The notes: generated by a model from the sequence alone, not told the origin. 64,000 bases of DNA from Isoetes taiwanensis (GCA_021234155.1 JAJEKV010000030.1:8788390-8852389), one strand, 5' to 3'. Shown: positions 9,511 through 20,677, counted from the first letter of the stretch. A program made the numbers and translations.

Positions 9511-12500
9511 ATGGATTGTCATGTCATGTTTTTGGAATGGTATGCATCTGCCCCACATGCTGACGAGGAAGTCGTGGCGACTGAGATTTATCCTCTCTAT
9601 TGCAAGGAAATCGACATCGTGGGAAACAATGGCGAGCTTACATGCTACCGCGATGTTGCTTTAGGTTTTAGCCGAAGAGCGTTAGCTCAGTGGACGTGCT
9701 TTGCAAATGTTTCTGCGGTGTGGATTCTGAAACGAGCTTTAGAATAAGCAACTTCCCATTTGCAAGGATCCAAGACTTTCTTCAGGAATGCGGCGCAACG
9801 GGCTCCACCGGGCTGCGTGCTTATACTTAAGAAGGTAACTTATATCTCTTTGCCGTTTGTATTTGCTAGTTATTGCATTTTGCTCGGCCAAGCCAATGAA
9901 AAAATGGAAACAATGAAATCATTAAGTCAAGGTGGGCTAGTTATATGTGATGATAAAGACGATGAGATAGAAATGGTGATAGATCTATAGGAAGAAGAGC
10001 AAGAATCTAGAAAAATTGACCTGGACGCATTGGCCTTGTGTGAACCAAATAAGGAAGATGATGATGAAGAAGATTCTGAAGAGGATGAGGATGAAGAGAG
10101 GTTGTCTGACATAACGCCAATTTTGGTGGAAGGAAAGGAATATTTATTGTTAAGTGATATACTGAGGAACTCATACGAAGTTATCAGTACCTTGGCTGAA
10201 TGGGTACAACTAGGCGCAGACTTTGTAGAGAACCTCGACAAAGAAATATTTGAAGTGTCATCTTATATTGGTAATGTTATAGACCTTAAAGAAGCATATG
10301 AGAGGCTACAAATTTGTTGTGCTGAAGAGGAGCAGAATCTGCCAACGGAAGAAGAATTTTAGCGTCTTCGTTCAAAGCTGCCAACAACATCTATAGGCTT
10401 GGAAGGGCCTTCAGTCAATTGCGGTAGCATAAGCTTCATGTATTTTGAGAAATTTGAAGAAAATAACCTTGAGGTGTCTTATTTGTGGGAAGTCGATAAC
10501 TCTTCTTGCCGACATGCACGAGGCGGACAGGAAAGATTAAAGGATTCAACTCTGCTGCGATATATTTCAAGATTCAAGAATGGAGAGATTATCGTTTACA
10601 GCAGAACTTTCAGTCCAAAAGGCGCGGAATTTGTGCATTACATTAAGGTTGCCGTCCTGAAAGATGTTGGTGGTGACTTGCCAGCACTCTAATACCTGGT
10701 CTCTACTGGCTATAAAGGTCTCCTACCCGATACAACAATAGGCCCTCGTAATATTTCTCTGTTTGTATTGGATAGCAGGACTGCAAAAGGAGAGAAGGGG
10801 ATGACTCAACAGGAGTACAGCAGTTTTTTTAGTAGCTGCATAGGCTTAACAACTCAGAAACTCTTTACTATTGTCATCATATGCCCCCCAGGAGAGCCTC
10901 ATATGCATGCTTTGGTGGCTTCATACGACTTGGAATGCCTAAAGGTCGTTAGGGAAGGCTCTCTTCTTTTTGAGACAAAGGATACTGATTTGAGGATGCA
11001 GTATAAAAGCGCTTGTATAATCTTCATAATGATATCCCTTGTGCCAGATGACGACTATGAGGTAGCTAAGAGCAAAGGGGCATCGGATAAAGGTGCATGG
11101 CAGTGTTTTCTTTTGGATGAACCCAACTTGAAAAATGTCTTCTACAAAGCAGATGATGAGGATGAAGCAAATGAATGCGAGGAATTTGATGTTCCTAACG
11201 TCTACCGCAAAGACATCACTCTGGAATTGCTGACAAAAGAAAAGGGACCCTTGAATAAACATGGGTTTGCAATCAATCTGGCAAGCTATCTTGTTGAGGC
11301 ATTTGCACCACTTGATACCACTTGCTGTGAATTGCATGTTGGAGGGTATATTGGTAGAGAGGCCCTGAAGACATCAAGAAGATGTTTAAGTTTCGTCAAC
11401 GATGACCAGTCCAGGGATTTCCTTGAAGTGTTTTTCGAAAAGGTACTAGCCACGGCTGATTGGGGTCCTGTCAAAGATAAAAAACTGTTGGCTTTGGTAC
11501 CCACGGCGGGGCGAAGCGTAATACTAGTTCACAAAAGCCTACGAAAGTGCAACTCAGAATGTTCAAAAGCAATGCAACCCCGAGGAGAAGGCCGAAATGC
11601 TAGAGCAGGAAGCGTGAGACCATGGAGCAAAATTTGGAGTCCATGCTTCATAACATTCCAACCGGTAATGTCGGCTTTGGGGTACGAAAAGGCAGTTCGA
11701 TACCAGCCGGGATGATCATGCAAGCTCAGATGCAACCATCGAGGTTGGGAATCAAACCCCCCGTGGTAGCTTTCATAGAAGAGAACGGTCCGAACTTAAC
11801 GGTGGCTCATTCATGGACGACGAAGCATATCGGGGAGTGAAGTAGACGCTAAGAGGCTGCTGCGGATGGCCGGCGACGATGAAAGGTAATTCACGCCAGC
11901 CCGATATGTAGCTTTGTTATGAAGGATAAAACGCTTGGCGTGTATTGCAGAACACTTTTGCATGGCTAACTCTTTGTTTTCCATGGTTCAGGGCTCCACC
12001 TGCTTGTGACAAAATCATTGTCTTCGATCTGAATGGTGTCCTGTGTAAAACGTTTCCTAAGAAGCTTATTAACAGTGTTGACTTCGAGCAAGTCCCTCTA
12101 GAATCGAATACTAAATGGATCTATCCTCGTCCACACTTAGAAGATATGATGAATGAGGCGTTCAGATTGTTTCGAGTTGCCATCTGGTCCTCAATGGAAC
12201 GCAGAAATGTTGATGAAGTACTTAGGGTGTTACCAGGCATGAATCGAGACTTTGTGACGATTTGGAACCAAAGTAAGTGTATAAAGTTTCCACATCCAAG
12301 AGATCCGGATGGCAAACCGGTCTTCGTGAAACATCTTGGTACTATGATGGATCAGCTTGGCATTCAAAAGAAAGAGGACATCATAATAGTAGATGATGAT
12401 GCTCTTAAGTGCTTTTATAATCAAGGTCAGGCTCTAAATCCACCAACTTATACTCCACAAGATTACTCAATAGATGAGTTTCTAGTACTATTCATATCCA

Positions 12501-12631
12501 TCATGAGTGGCTTGGCTTCTGGTAAAACAGTATCAGATGTTGTCAAAACGCATCCAGAACTAGATCGGACTAAGGAGATGGATCCCTATCTTGAGAGTTA
12601 TTTGACAAAGAAAGGACACGTCCCTCCATGA
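9511..12631 (+). pseudogene. Copy 1b of the multi-domain family: methylase-like domain A plus FCP1-like domain
   Basis: From 9511 one reading frame runs to 11715, interrupted by four stops: TAA 9745-9747, TAG 9988-9990, TAG 10360-10362 and TAA 10690-10692. Each would be a Gln codon with one T restored to C. The first 400 codons are unrecognised: an acidic stretch (KEDDDEEDSEEDEDEE) at 10048-10100, then a segment with ISRFKNGEIIVYSRTFSPKG. From about 10640 it matches domain A of copy 3 (STGYKGLLP, SSCIGLTT). The FTIVIICPPGEP strand lies where a DNA methylase has DPPY. Later comes a SAM-binding-like segment (CCELHVGGYIGREALKTSRR). A frameshift follows after 11480. An intron at 11886-11991 leads to the FCP1-like exon. 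It lies in opposite orientation to copy 1a, and I infer an inversion. Confidence 0.75.
11992..12631 (+). CDS. FCP1/HAD phosphatase-like C-terminal exon of copy 1b
   Basis: This is the terminal exon after the acceptor GGTTCAG at 11991. The protein reads IIVFDLNGVLCKTF (HAD motif I, where the usual DxDG/T is DLNG), WIYPRPHLEDMM, VAIWSSMERRNVDEVL (motif II Ser), GKPVFVKHLGTMM (motif with Lys) and DIIIVDDDALKCFYNQ (motif III DD). This is the fold of FCP1/SCP RNA polymerase II CTD phosphatases and TIM50-like proteins. The second Asp of motif I, the general acid/base, is Asn. Plants are known to have FCP1-like proteins with this change, and catalysis is doubtful. The frame is open to TGA at 12629-12631. 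About 60% of the residues appear shared with the exon at 57511-58108. Confidence 0.85.
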
Positions 12632-12864
12632 TGTAATCTTCATATCAAGTGAATACAGTGTAAAAAGTGTTCTCTGTATATTGATGTGTTGTTATCTACA
12701 AATGCTAATCAAACACCACATTCTTCTCACTAAAACACAAGAAAATGTTAAACCACCCACTACTACAATGCAAAAATTTGCAACAATGCAAAACAGCATG
12801 TCACACAACAAAACACTATATTGAGAAAAGGGTATGCAAAAGTGGCGTGCTTTTGGAACAGACA

Positions 12865-12903
12865 TAAATCCAATTTAAATGAATGATGGTTCATATTACA
12901 CGC
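12865..12903. repeat. Terminal-inverted-repeat-like sequence (outer element, displaced end)
   Basis: A 38 bp segment containing AATCCAATTTAAATGAATGA matches 34124-34161 with two differences, in the same orientation. A diverged copy in the opposite orientation lies at 57174-57204. I infer that it is the terminal sequence of the DUF7869/multi-domain element family and that this end was flipped together with copy 1b. Confidence 0.6.
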
Positions 12904-13829
12904 ACGCAGACCAGCTTGCTCATCAAAATCCCTCCGAATTGCTATGACCCTTTTAGTAGTAGATGCCAAATGGGAATGCTTGCCGAACATGCACAATGCA
13001 CTTCTCAGCTCAGCCATCACCTTATCAGATAGCTTTGAGGTGTGCTGTTGGTTCTTTGATTTCCTATTTTCCAGAAATTCCTTCGACCAAAAGACGTATT
13101 TCTTGATGTCATCAGCAGACACGCCATACTTGTCTAGCAGGCCGACTTCAGACAATGTTACATCACCAGATAGCTTCTGAAGTTCTTCACCAACTGCTAC
13201 CTTCATAACTCGCATGTTCTTTATATGAGTGCAACAATCAATGAAGGACATTTTGTCCTTAACTGAAGAAGCCTTCTTGTACAGAACTTCTTTGTTTATG
13301 CATTGATTTAACAACCAAATGATTTCATCATCTTGGAGGCCCTGTACTTTCCTCATCTCGGTAGTCTTGAGATCAAATATTGAAGTATCTTGAGGAGGCA
13401 CTTTCGTCCCATTGGGTCCGTAGTAGCTGTTTCGAGCATAAGCATCCCGAATTCGTTCCACTTCGCCTGCACTTCGTCCTTAGCGAAGGCGATCTTGTAG
13501 GCATCTCAGGACCCTCCGAAGTCGCTTGACGCCTCACTTTGCTTCCTCCCAGTTTTTTTCCCCGTTTTTTGGCTCTTGGTTTCCTATCTTGGATGATAGT
13601 CTGAGCCAAGGTCTTTTCCAATGCCTTAAACTCCTCAGACTTCGTTCCTCCCTGTTTTGTTTGCAGGGGTCTTCCATACTCTATCCATTGCTGGCGGGCA
13701 TGACGGAGTTGTTCCACGTAAGGGCTGCACGTGTAAGGGAAACATGTCAGCCAATATGAGCAGGGCATACAAAAGTTAACCGCTTTTTAGATCAAGCAAA
13801 CAGGATAATCAGGAAACGTCAAAGGCAGC

Positions 13830-14262
13830 CGTGACAATTCGCGCGAGGCGTGTATTCATGCTGACAATTCGCGCCTGGCGTGTATTCGTCCGCGAACTGT
13901 CAATATGAATACACGCCACGCCAATTGCCAATATCTCGCATTTTGATCAGCGGTACGTTGCCGATTCGGCGCTGGCGTGTATTCATGCCGACAACCGCGG
14001 ATGAATACATGCCGTGCACTAATTGGCAAAGATGAATACACGCCACGCCGCACTCGCTGGCGTGTATTCGTCCGTAATAAGCGTTAGAATACACGCCAGC
14101 GTAATTGGCAAGGCACTGCATTCGCGCGGGCGTGTATTCGTCACTGATGAAAAATGCATTACATTGGCAATTCGGCGTGGCGCGGTATTCATGCCGACAA
14201 TTCGCGGACGAATACACACTAAGGCGTAATTGGCAAGATAAATTCACGCCAGTAGCGAATTG
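13830..14262. repeat. Intron filled with foldbacks built on ACGCCAGGCGTG palindromes
   Basis: The intron between the ParB-like and C exons of copy 1a carries at least eight arms of the type GGCGTGTATTC or GAATACACGCC. They are arranged in facing pairs with short loops, and each is accompanied by ATTGGCAA or TTCGCG segments. Examples are 13875-13922, 13962-14020, 14036-14101 and 14126-14215. The same core, ACGCC(A/T)GGCGT, fills introns of copy 3. Confidence 0.85.
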
Positions 14263-15527
14263 GCACGCCTTTGACACACGTTGGACCTATTCTACTACTA
14301 TTATTGCTACTTGATATATCTAACTCTATTCCACCAAATATACTAACCTTTTATAAAGAAAGACTTCGCCCATTTCGTTCAATGTTGCACTAATCTACGC
14401 CGGGTCCCTCATAGGGTATGGGGGCTTAGAAACCGACACACCCGTGGTGGTTGTAATGTAGCGGATACATTGTTTGTCCAGGGTTTGCAAAGCCTGGTTG
14501 GATAGGGATCGTTGTGCCTCAATAGAATCTTTGTCCGCCAATTATAAGGAAGCATACATTAGGGTTCTCCTTTGTGTTAGCTCTTCTAGTGTTGTCCATC
14601 GGAGTGGAGCATCCTTTTTCTTATCCCAAGGAAGCACGCCACGGTGGCATAGGAACTTGGCCCGATTCCTCACCATCGCCCTCAATATTTCTCTTGCATG
14701 CTCGTGGTCATACCTCCCCGCTAACAAGACTTGACTTATGTGATCTCACCAGACGGTCAACATGGATGGGATGTGTAAAAGATTGGCCAAGTGGGTAGTT
14801 GTTCCAGATACTTGACTAGCCTACTCATTGCCTCCATTTTGCAATTTCTTTTCGAGTCATTTTCTGCCAAAATGCCATCAATCATTGTTGCGGGGGATGT
14901 CCTTTCCTAAGTCCAGCAATCTTCGTACATCCCTGATATCATTTTGATGCTTCATCTCCTCCAGGTAGTAACTTGGAGAAGGTCGCAAAGCTCTCCTCAC
15001 TGCAGACACCCCTTCACTAATAGAAACTGGAGTGAGGACAGTATTTTGAGGCCATCCGTACTTGAAACATGACTCAGCACTCACGTCCTTCTTCATCAGA
15101 CCATCTTTGAAAGCAGTTGCCCTGGCATGTGTAAATCTGACGAGATCTTTCTTGTGGTTCTTCACAACCTCCACTAGGAGTTGACAACAGATGTCATCCT
15201 GCTCCTTACAAGTGATAAGAATACCTTGTTTCTTTATAAGATCGGTCTCTTTCTTTCTGGAGTGTAACACAAGATCCACCTTACCATTTATTTTGCCTAC
15301 ATCAACATACCACTCCGCACTGTCATCCATCTTCTCCTCGGGGCATAGAGGACCTGTGGTCCTTTCGATAATGGATCCGCTATCATCCATCGACAATGCA
15401 TAGGATACTGCGTCCTCATTGGGCTTTCCCTTCTTCTGTGAGCTGGAGCTCGCTGGAGTATCTTCCGAGCCTCTTGCTTTCTTAGGAGGAGGTGTAGGAG
15501 CAGTCATTCGGTTTTGTCTCTTCTTCC

Positions 15528-15973
15528 CTGCAAACGACGGTGCAATACACGCTTTAGCGATTTGGTGGTCATCAATTCGGCCGGGCTAAAGCACGAGAAT
15601 GGCATCGGCATACATTCCCGCCATGCACATGCACTCATAAAGGCGTGCCAATTACAAATCCGACCACCAAAATGGCGCAGGCCAACTAAACACGGTCATA
15701 CTACTTTACAAATTATAGACATAACAAGAGTTAATCACGAAAGGTGACAATTTAACACGGGAAGGACATTTATTATGCAGATGCAAATATAAGTCACAAA
15801 GAGAAATGAGCAAACTAAAGAAATGATAGGCAGGAGTGTCGGAGCCTATAGAAATTTAAGTCAACGCTACGTAAATAATAGACAGGAGCATAGGCGTAAG
15901 ATACGTGAAAATACAAGAAATACTGAGCAATGAACAATGAATGAATAACACACGTAATGATGACAATACCGAC
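15528..15973 (-). other. Intron 1 of copy 1a
   Basis: The donor is GTCGGT at 15973 and the acceptor CGTTTGCAG ends at 15528 (minus strand). The intron contains decayed relatives of the ACGCC/GGCGT motif at 15541-15550, 15617-15626 and 15643-15650. Confidence 0.6.
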
Positions 15974-16034
15974 CTTGAGCATCTTCTCGCCGCCCGGCCT
16001 AAGTTTGGAGCAGCACGACCTTTGGGCGGCATCT

Positions 16035-16335
16035 TCGCGATGATCTTGAGCGCCTCGGAGTTCTTGAGTTCCTGAGCGCCTCGGAGTTCTTGAGCGTCGA
16101 CAATCAAAAAGCAAGAAATGGAATTCAAAAACTTATATAGATTTCCATAAGGGCTTATTCGGCTTTCGATCGACGTGTTTCATTCGGATCGACTTTTCAT
16201 CGACGGTCCGATAGAAGCGAGCGGTTATTAAAATATCACGGATCGACTTCTAATCGACGGTCCGATAGAAGGGAGCGGATATTTAAATTTCGCGGATCGA
16301 CTTTTAATCGACGGTTAGCAATCTTACGATTGGGC
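16035..16335. promoter_or_regulatory. Tandem repeats upstream of copy 1a exon 1
   Basis: 16048-16095 holds three near-copies of GCGCCTCGGAGTTCTTGAG. 16150-16325 holds three imperfect ~56-66 bp units, each with GGATCGACTTTTAATCGACG then GTCCGATAGAAG. Placed just 5' of the first exon and between two divergent genes, they may be promoter repeats. Function is inferred only from position. Confidence 0.5.
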
Positions 16336-16390
16336 CTAATGGGCGGACGGACGCGATCGCAGACGAAAAAATGGCTCTACGACCGCCGTA

Positions 16391-17340
16391 TTGTCAAATC
16401 CCATAATTAGATCTCACTCAGCGGCTAGAAAAGCAGTACAATTAACGGATAATTTGAAACTACCACCTAATCTTGCCGCCAGCCTTTCTTGTCATTCGAA
16501 CTCGAAAGAACTTGGAAGAACAGGAAGAACTCGAAAGATTTCGGAAGAACTGGAAAGAAGCCGGCGCCTGAGCGATGTCGAGCGCCTTCATGTAAGTTCA
16601 TCTACTCTTCCAGAACCCAAGCGCCAAATTAATCCCACGATCTTGTGACATTGAACAGCATTGGAGAAGAATGCTACATGTCAATTTAATTTAATTTGAA
16701 GAGGAGGGTGGGAAATTGCAAGATAGAATCAACGATCCGAAGCAATAACCGCCATGGAGTTCCTCTTTGAAATGATCATGTGAAGATTCTAGTAACCATT
16801 GCCATTTCAACGAATTTAAGCATTACCCAGAAGGCATCCTGATGGAGACACAGTGGGTGAAAGCATCGGAACCTTTGTTGCATGGCCATTAATTCGCTTA
16901 AAGAAGGTGAATTTCATTTTCTTGGAAGACATAGAGGAAGATTGAGTGCTCATACTAAAATGCACAAGCTGATTCTGTCATATGTATGAAATTAAAAGGC
17001 TTGCATGCCAGACCATTCATTCAATATTGCAAAACTATAAGGCCTGCAGACCAGAGCATTCAGGAATTCAAAAAACACTGTTTTCTTTACATGGATGGCA
17101 TTCTTTACATTGTTTTAATTACATCTGTGTGTTATTTATCTATGTGTTATTCATGTGTGTGTTGTTCCTCAGTAGCCTCAAATGCTGGCACAATAGTCTC
17201 AAATGCTGTTGAAAAAAGATAAACTGGCATACAAGATTCTGGCAAATAAGATGGTGCAGCTATTGGGATATTACCCAAAATGGCTTCGAGGTCTGCAACT
17301 CTAATTATCAGCTTAGCATTCTCCATTTCAAGCCCCTCCA
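16391..17340. other. Spacer between divergent genes; one unassigned ORF
   Basis: A plus-strand frame at 16391-16648 is rich in Arg, Ser and Glu with repeated GAACT/AAGAAC triplets and looks like simple-sequence coding. A minus-strand 64-codon frame at 17147-17341 starts with a short heptad-like stretch (MEGLEMENAKLIIRVADLEAIL). Neither is recognised, and no other gene is visible. Confidence 0.3.
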
Positions 17341-17815
17341 TAGCACGGCATATGTTCAGGCGCCAGGCATATGTTCAGTTGAATACGCGCCAGGCGCGAA
17401 TTCATTGAAAAAACAAATTAGTGATTTCGCGCCATGAGCTAATACCATTCACTTGTAATTTAAATGCCATGCGTGTATCCTGTATTGTACTTTAAAGCAG
17501 TACTGTAATTTCTTCAGAAGCTGTACTGTAATTTTTAAATTTGAGAGAGCTGAAGTGAAATCACGCCAGGCGCGAAATATGTTTGTGTGCAAAATGTTTA
17601 CATTGTGCAGGTCCAATACACGCCTGGCGTGAACTGCATAAAGCTAATTACCGCGGTGCAATTCACGCCCGCGGTGTATTGACCGCTTGACAATTTAAAC
17701 ATTTTGTACAAAAACATATTTTCGCGCTGGCGTGATCTCACTTCAGCTCTCTCAAAATTAAGAATGAAAGAGCCAGAATTCAAAACAGTTTCTGAAGAAA
17801 TTACAGTTATGCTTT
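17340..17815. repeat. Large foldback with ACGCCTGGCGTG palindromes
   Basis: The left arm (about 17504-17612) and right arm (about 17680-17810) are inverted copies at roughly 85-90% identity. Both contain GAGAGAGCTGAAGTGA, TCACGCCAG and CAAAATGTTTA. Between the arms lie ACGCCTGGCGTG (17622-17633) and CACGCCCGCGGTG. Another GCGCCAGGCGCG palindrome is at 17385-17396. The core motif is that of the introns of copies 1a and 3, yet no coding exon is adjacent here. Confidence 0.8.
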
Positions 17816-18052
17816 CAAGTTAGAGTTGATACTAAAGAAACATATTGCAATCATTAATCCTTGTATTGCCATTGAAAATTTTTACATAAGGCCTTTTATT
17901 AGAGTTGCGAGAATTCAAAAGCGACCTTCCGCAGAAATTACGATTACGCTTTCAAGTTAGAGTAGAAACTAAAGAAACATATTGCGCCAAGAAATCCTTG
18001 TATTGCCATTGAAAAAAATTTTACATAAGGCCTTTTATTAGAGTTGCCCACT
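17780..18052. repeat. ~134 bp tandem duplication
   Basis: 17780-17915 and 17918-18050 are near copies. Both contain GCTTTCAAGTTAGAGT, AAAGAAACATATTGC, CTTGTATTGCCATTGAAAA and ACATAAGGCCTTTTATTAGA. Confidence 0.85.
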
Positions 18053-18093
18053 TTCGTGTTACAAAATTACGAAGTTCTAGGCAGTTTAAGGAG

Positions 18094-19335
18094 ATGCCTA
18101 GCTCCATTCATAATCCTCATTTGAGGCCTTTTTGGAGATGCCCACCGGGCTTCTTGAACCAAAAACTAAATAACAAAAACAAAAAAATTCAGCCCTCTAC
18201 CTCCTCCCTTCTTCCTCCTCCTCTTCTTCCTTCCCGAGCTTTCATCCGCCATCCTCGTCGGGATGTCTTCGGCAAAGATCTTCGTCTTGGGAGGAGGAGA
18301 GGGCGCCCATAATCACCGCTTTTTTCTTCTTCTAATTCTTCCCGCCATTCTTCATCTGCTTCCTCCATTTCTTCTTCTTTCTTAATCTCGTTCTCCATCT
18401 CCTCATCTGAATCAAGGGGAATATGGGGGGACTCGGGGCTGCTGGTGCTGGTGCTCAGATAATCTTTTCCCGGTTAAGCTTGCCACGAAGAAATAACTCC
18501 TCACAATTATCCGACGGTGGTGCGGCGGAGAGCAGCCACGCCGGCATCTCGGGAGGGGGGGAATGGATTTATTTATCAATTTTTTTTCCGCCCTTCGCCT
18601 CTGAGGCGAGTCCCGGCTGGGGATGGGAGGGGATGAGGCCGGGCAGCATGGCTCACCATGGTAGAAGGAAGAAAGGAAGAAAGGATTGGCGCTAGAAGGA
18701 AGAAAGGATTGGCGCTAGAAGGAAGAAAGGATTGGTGGTTGAAAAAATGGAGGGTTTCTTATAGGCGCGGTTGTAATTATGATTCCATCACATCATACAA
18801 GATTTATATCATATACGAATTACCTATCATTACTTCTATTGAATTAATTACGCCCTAGGTTATCATAATTCTCTATAGAATTACCCACATGTCAGCTATA
18901 CTTAAAACCTATGTTTTCATTAATTTTGTATAATTACCTAGATCCCAGCTATACTTACAACCAACTTTGGCCCATCTAGATTCACGACCTATACTTACCT
19001 CATTAGTACTACTAGCATACACCCTATGTTACCATTAATTTTGCAATAATTACCTACACCTGAGCTATACTTACAACCTATTTTTGGCTGCACTTACAAC
19101 ATATATTTGTCCATTTAATGGTTTTCTTGGTATTTCTTAAAGTTCCCTTTAATCGGTTATCAAAATTACTTTGTCCTTTTTTCGAATTAATATTAAGACA
19201 TTTCACTTTATATAGGTGAAGCGTGTGGATCCTAAAAAGGGTAAAAATGTAATGCCTATCCCCCCCAACATGTTTCAAGATTGTTACCACATGTTCTTAT
19301 CACATTGTTACCCCATTGTAAACATTGTTCTTGTA
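18094..19335. other. Spacer upstream of the outer DUF7869 gene; 26 bp tandem repeat
   Basis: 18190-18420 is a pyrimidine-rich tract (CTTCTTCC runs). 18655-18740 contains three tandem units of about 26 bp built on GAAGGAAGAAAGGATTGGCG. 18760-19260 is AT-rich with repeated ACCTATAYTTAC-like words. The open frames here are composition artefacts. The region may hold the promoter and 5' exon of the DUF7869 gene, but none can be defined. Confidence 0.45.
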
Positions 19336-20677
19336 GGTCAATGCTGTGGACCTCCCAAAGGGTGTTGAGGCTGAGACTACTAAGCAAATTGTCCTCTACA
19401 GTAGGTTGGATTGGAAGAATAAGAAGGTGAAAGTGAAGCACCAATGTAATAAGGAGCTAGTAGGTGAAGGAACTATCATACTAGCTGATCCTATCCGCAT
19501 TGGCCAATGATGAAAGGTTAGGAGAGGATAAAGTGGGTGTGGCCATAACAAGTTTAGAGGAAAAATGGAAGGAAAAAGGATCAAATCACCAGGATTGCAC
19601 TGCTTGTATTAAACAATTGGACGTTCCATGCATCATGCCATGGCCTATAGCCTGCATTGAGTTTATAGGAGAATTCCTTTTACCGAGAGCGAGGTTGTGG
19701 ATGACACCGATTTTCTTAATGCACCTCCAATAGCTGCCGGGACCACATTTTCGTGAGAAGAGGGCACACTCAGTGGTGAAACATTATCCTAGCAAGAGGT
19801 CCAATTCAAGTAGTGATTGTTCACGTGAAGCTCTGACTAAGGTAAGGGGAATGGAATGTTGTTGGGCTAATTGTGTTCTTAAGTTTGAAATTGATGAATT
19901 GGTGGAAGCAAGAGCCACCTTCCAAGAGTATACTTGTGATGAGAGGAGGACTTACATGTACTCCATTCATGAGCTTGCACTTCAAGATGAACAATTTCCA
20001 AAGAAAAAAAAAAATACCCAACGCTAGGGACATGGATATGTAAAGTTGCATGGATACATATTCATGGCATTCCAATTTCATCTTGGCAAAATTGGCAAGC
20101 AAGTCATGCAAAGGGGAGTAAAATTGCATTACATGGAAATAATGGCATGTTGAGGCCAACTTCTAGGATCCCGGCCGCTAGGGAGGTTTTTGAAAAATAT
20201 GTTGAATTCAATGTCGAGAATATGCCACATAAAAGTAGGAAAGATCAACAGGGAAAAATAGTTGTCGAGAAGAGATTGCCATCCCATTGTACCCTTAAGA
20301 GCATGTTGGAGGAAGTGAATGCTTTGCTTCTCGAGAACTACAGTACCGCAATATCTCAACCTAGCTTCAGTAGACTATGGAGCAAGCACTTCAAGCATGT
20401 CACTATAGACACTTCGAACAACTTTGCAAAGTGCAACTTGTGTGCTAAGTTGAAAGAGATTCTTGATAAGACCAAGCAACCAAGCCAAAGGGCTAAGATA
20501 AGGGAGCAAATGAAAGATCACATGACAGACCAACTATCATGTAGATCCACTTATTGGATGTGGAGAACATTATCATGTTTGGAACCCAATAACTATGTTT
20601 GTATTATACATGACAAGATGGATCAATCGAAGACTTGTTTGCCACAGTATAGTTACATACCCAAGCAAATCAATAGA
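19336..20677 (+). pseudogene. Outer DUF7869-type transposon gene, 5' part (split by insertion)
   Basis: After an acceptor-like TTGTAG at 19335 the frame reads NAVDLPKGVEAE, then LVGEGTIILADPIRIG. A one-base shift near 19500 is followed by NDERLGEDKVGVAI, then ECCWANC (19847-19867), then a run from 20147 to the insertion. That run has a Cys-x2-Cys (CNLCAKL), SCRSTYWMWRTL and the catalytic-looking IIHDKMDQSK. The same blocks occur in the inner minus-strand gene at 20874-23803. I recognise the family as DUF7869, found in transposon-like proteins of plants and animals, probably the transposase. The gene resumes at 32499 after an 11.8 kb element. Removing that element and one TAGA joins ..QIN to RAYPLQVSLTG.. 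in frame. Confidence 0.75.
20674..20677. repeat. Target-site duplication TAGA, left
   Basis: TAGA precedes the left TIR, and an identical TAGA follows the right TIR at 32495-32498. Collapsing the two restores the host reading frame. Confidence 0.8.

Larger units (their letters stand above)
12905..16032 (-). pseudogene. Copy 1a of the multi-domain family: first exon, N domain, ParB-like domain, domain C
   Basis: Exon 1 (16032-15974) encodes a short basic start (MPPKGRAAPNLGRAARR) and has a GT donor. Intron 15528-15973. Exon 2 (15527-14348) holds the N domain (acidic/Ser linker; EWYVDVGKINGKVDLVLHSRKK; CFKYGWP) and a broken ParB-like domain. The latter has RYDHEHAREIL, VLPWDKK and IIGGQ, where copy 3 has IIDGQHS. 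The exon ends FLYKR followed by the donor GTTAGT. Intron 13725-14347 is full of palindromes. Exon 3 (13724 to about 12905) starts PYVEQLRHARQQW and holds domain C (VPPQDTSIFDLKTTEMRKVQGL, SGDVTLSEVGLLDKYGVSADDIKK). Frameshifts occur near 14870, 14790, 14530 and 13470. Domains A and FCP1 are not downstream; they lie inverted as copy 1b. Confidence 0.75.

Noticed and set aside
10939-11337. 132-codon minus-strand frame
   Set aside because: It is the antisense shadow of domain A of copy 1b.
9511-12631. Idea that the multi-domain genes with intergenic palindromes and a histone-like gene are an endogenised giant virus
   Set aside because: The palindromes lie within GT-AG introns of one multi-exon gene, copy 2 lies in a TIR-bounded transposon, and no virus core gene (capsid, packaging ATPase, polymerase) is visible.
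13830-14262. CRISPR-like array
   Set aside because: The repeats are inverted pairs of variable spacing with no unique equal-length spacers, and this is a plant intron with no cas genes.
18189-18398. Glu-rich minus-strand frame
   Set aside because: It is a by-product of a CTTCTTCC simple-sequence tract; no start context or homology.
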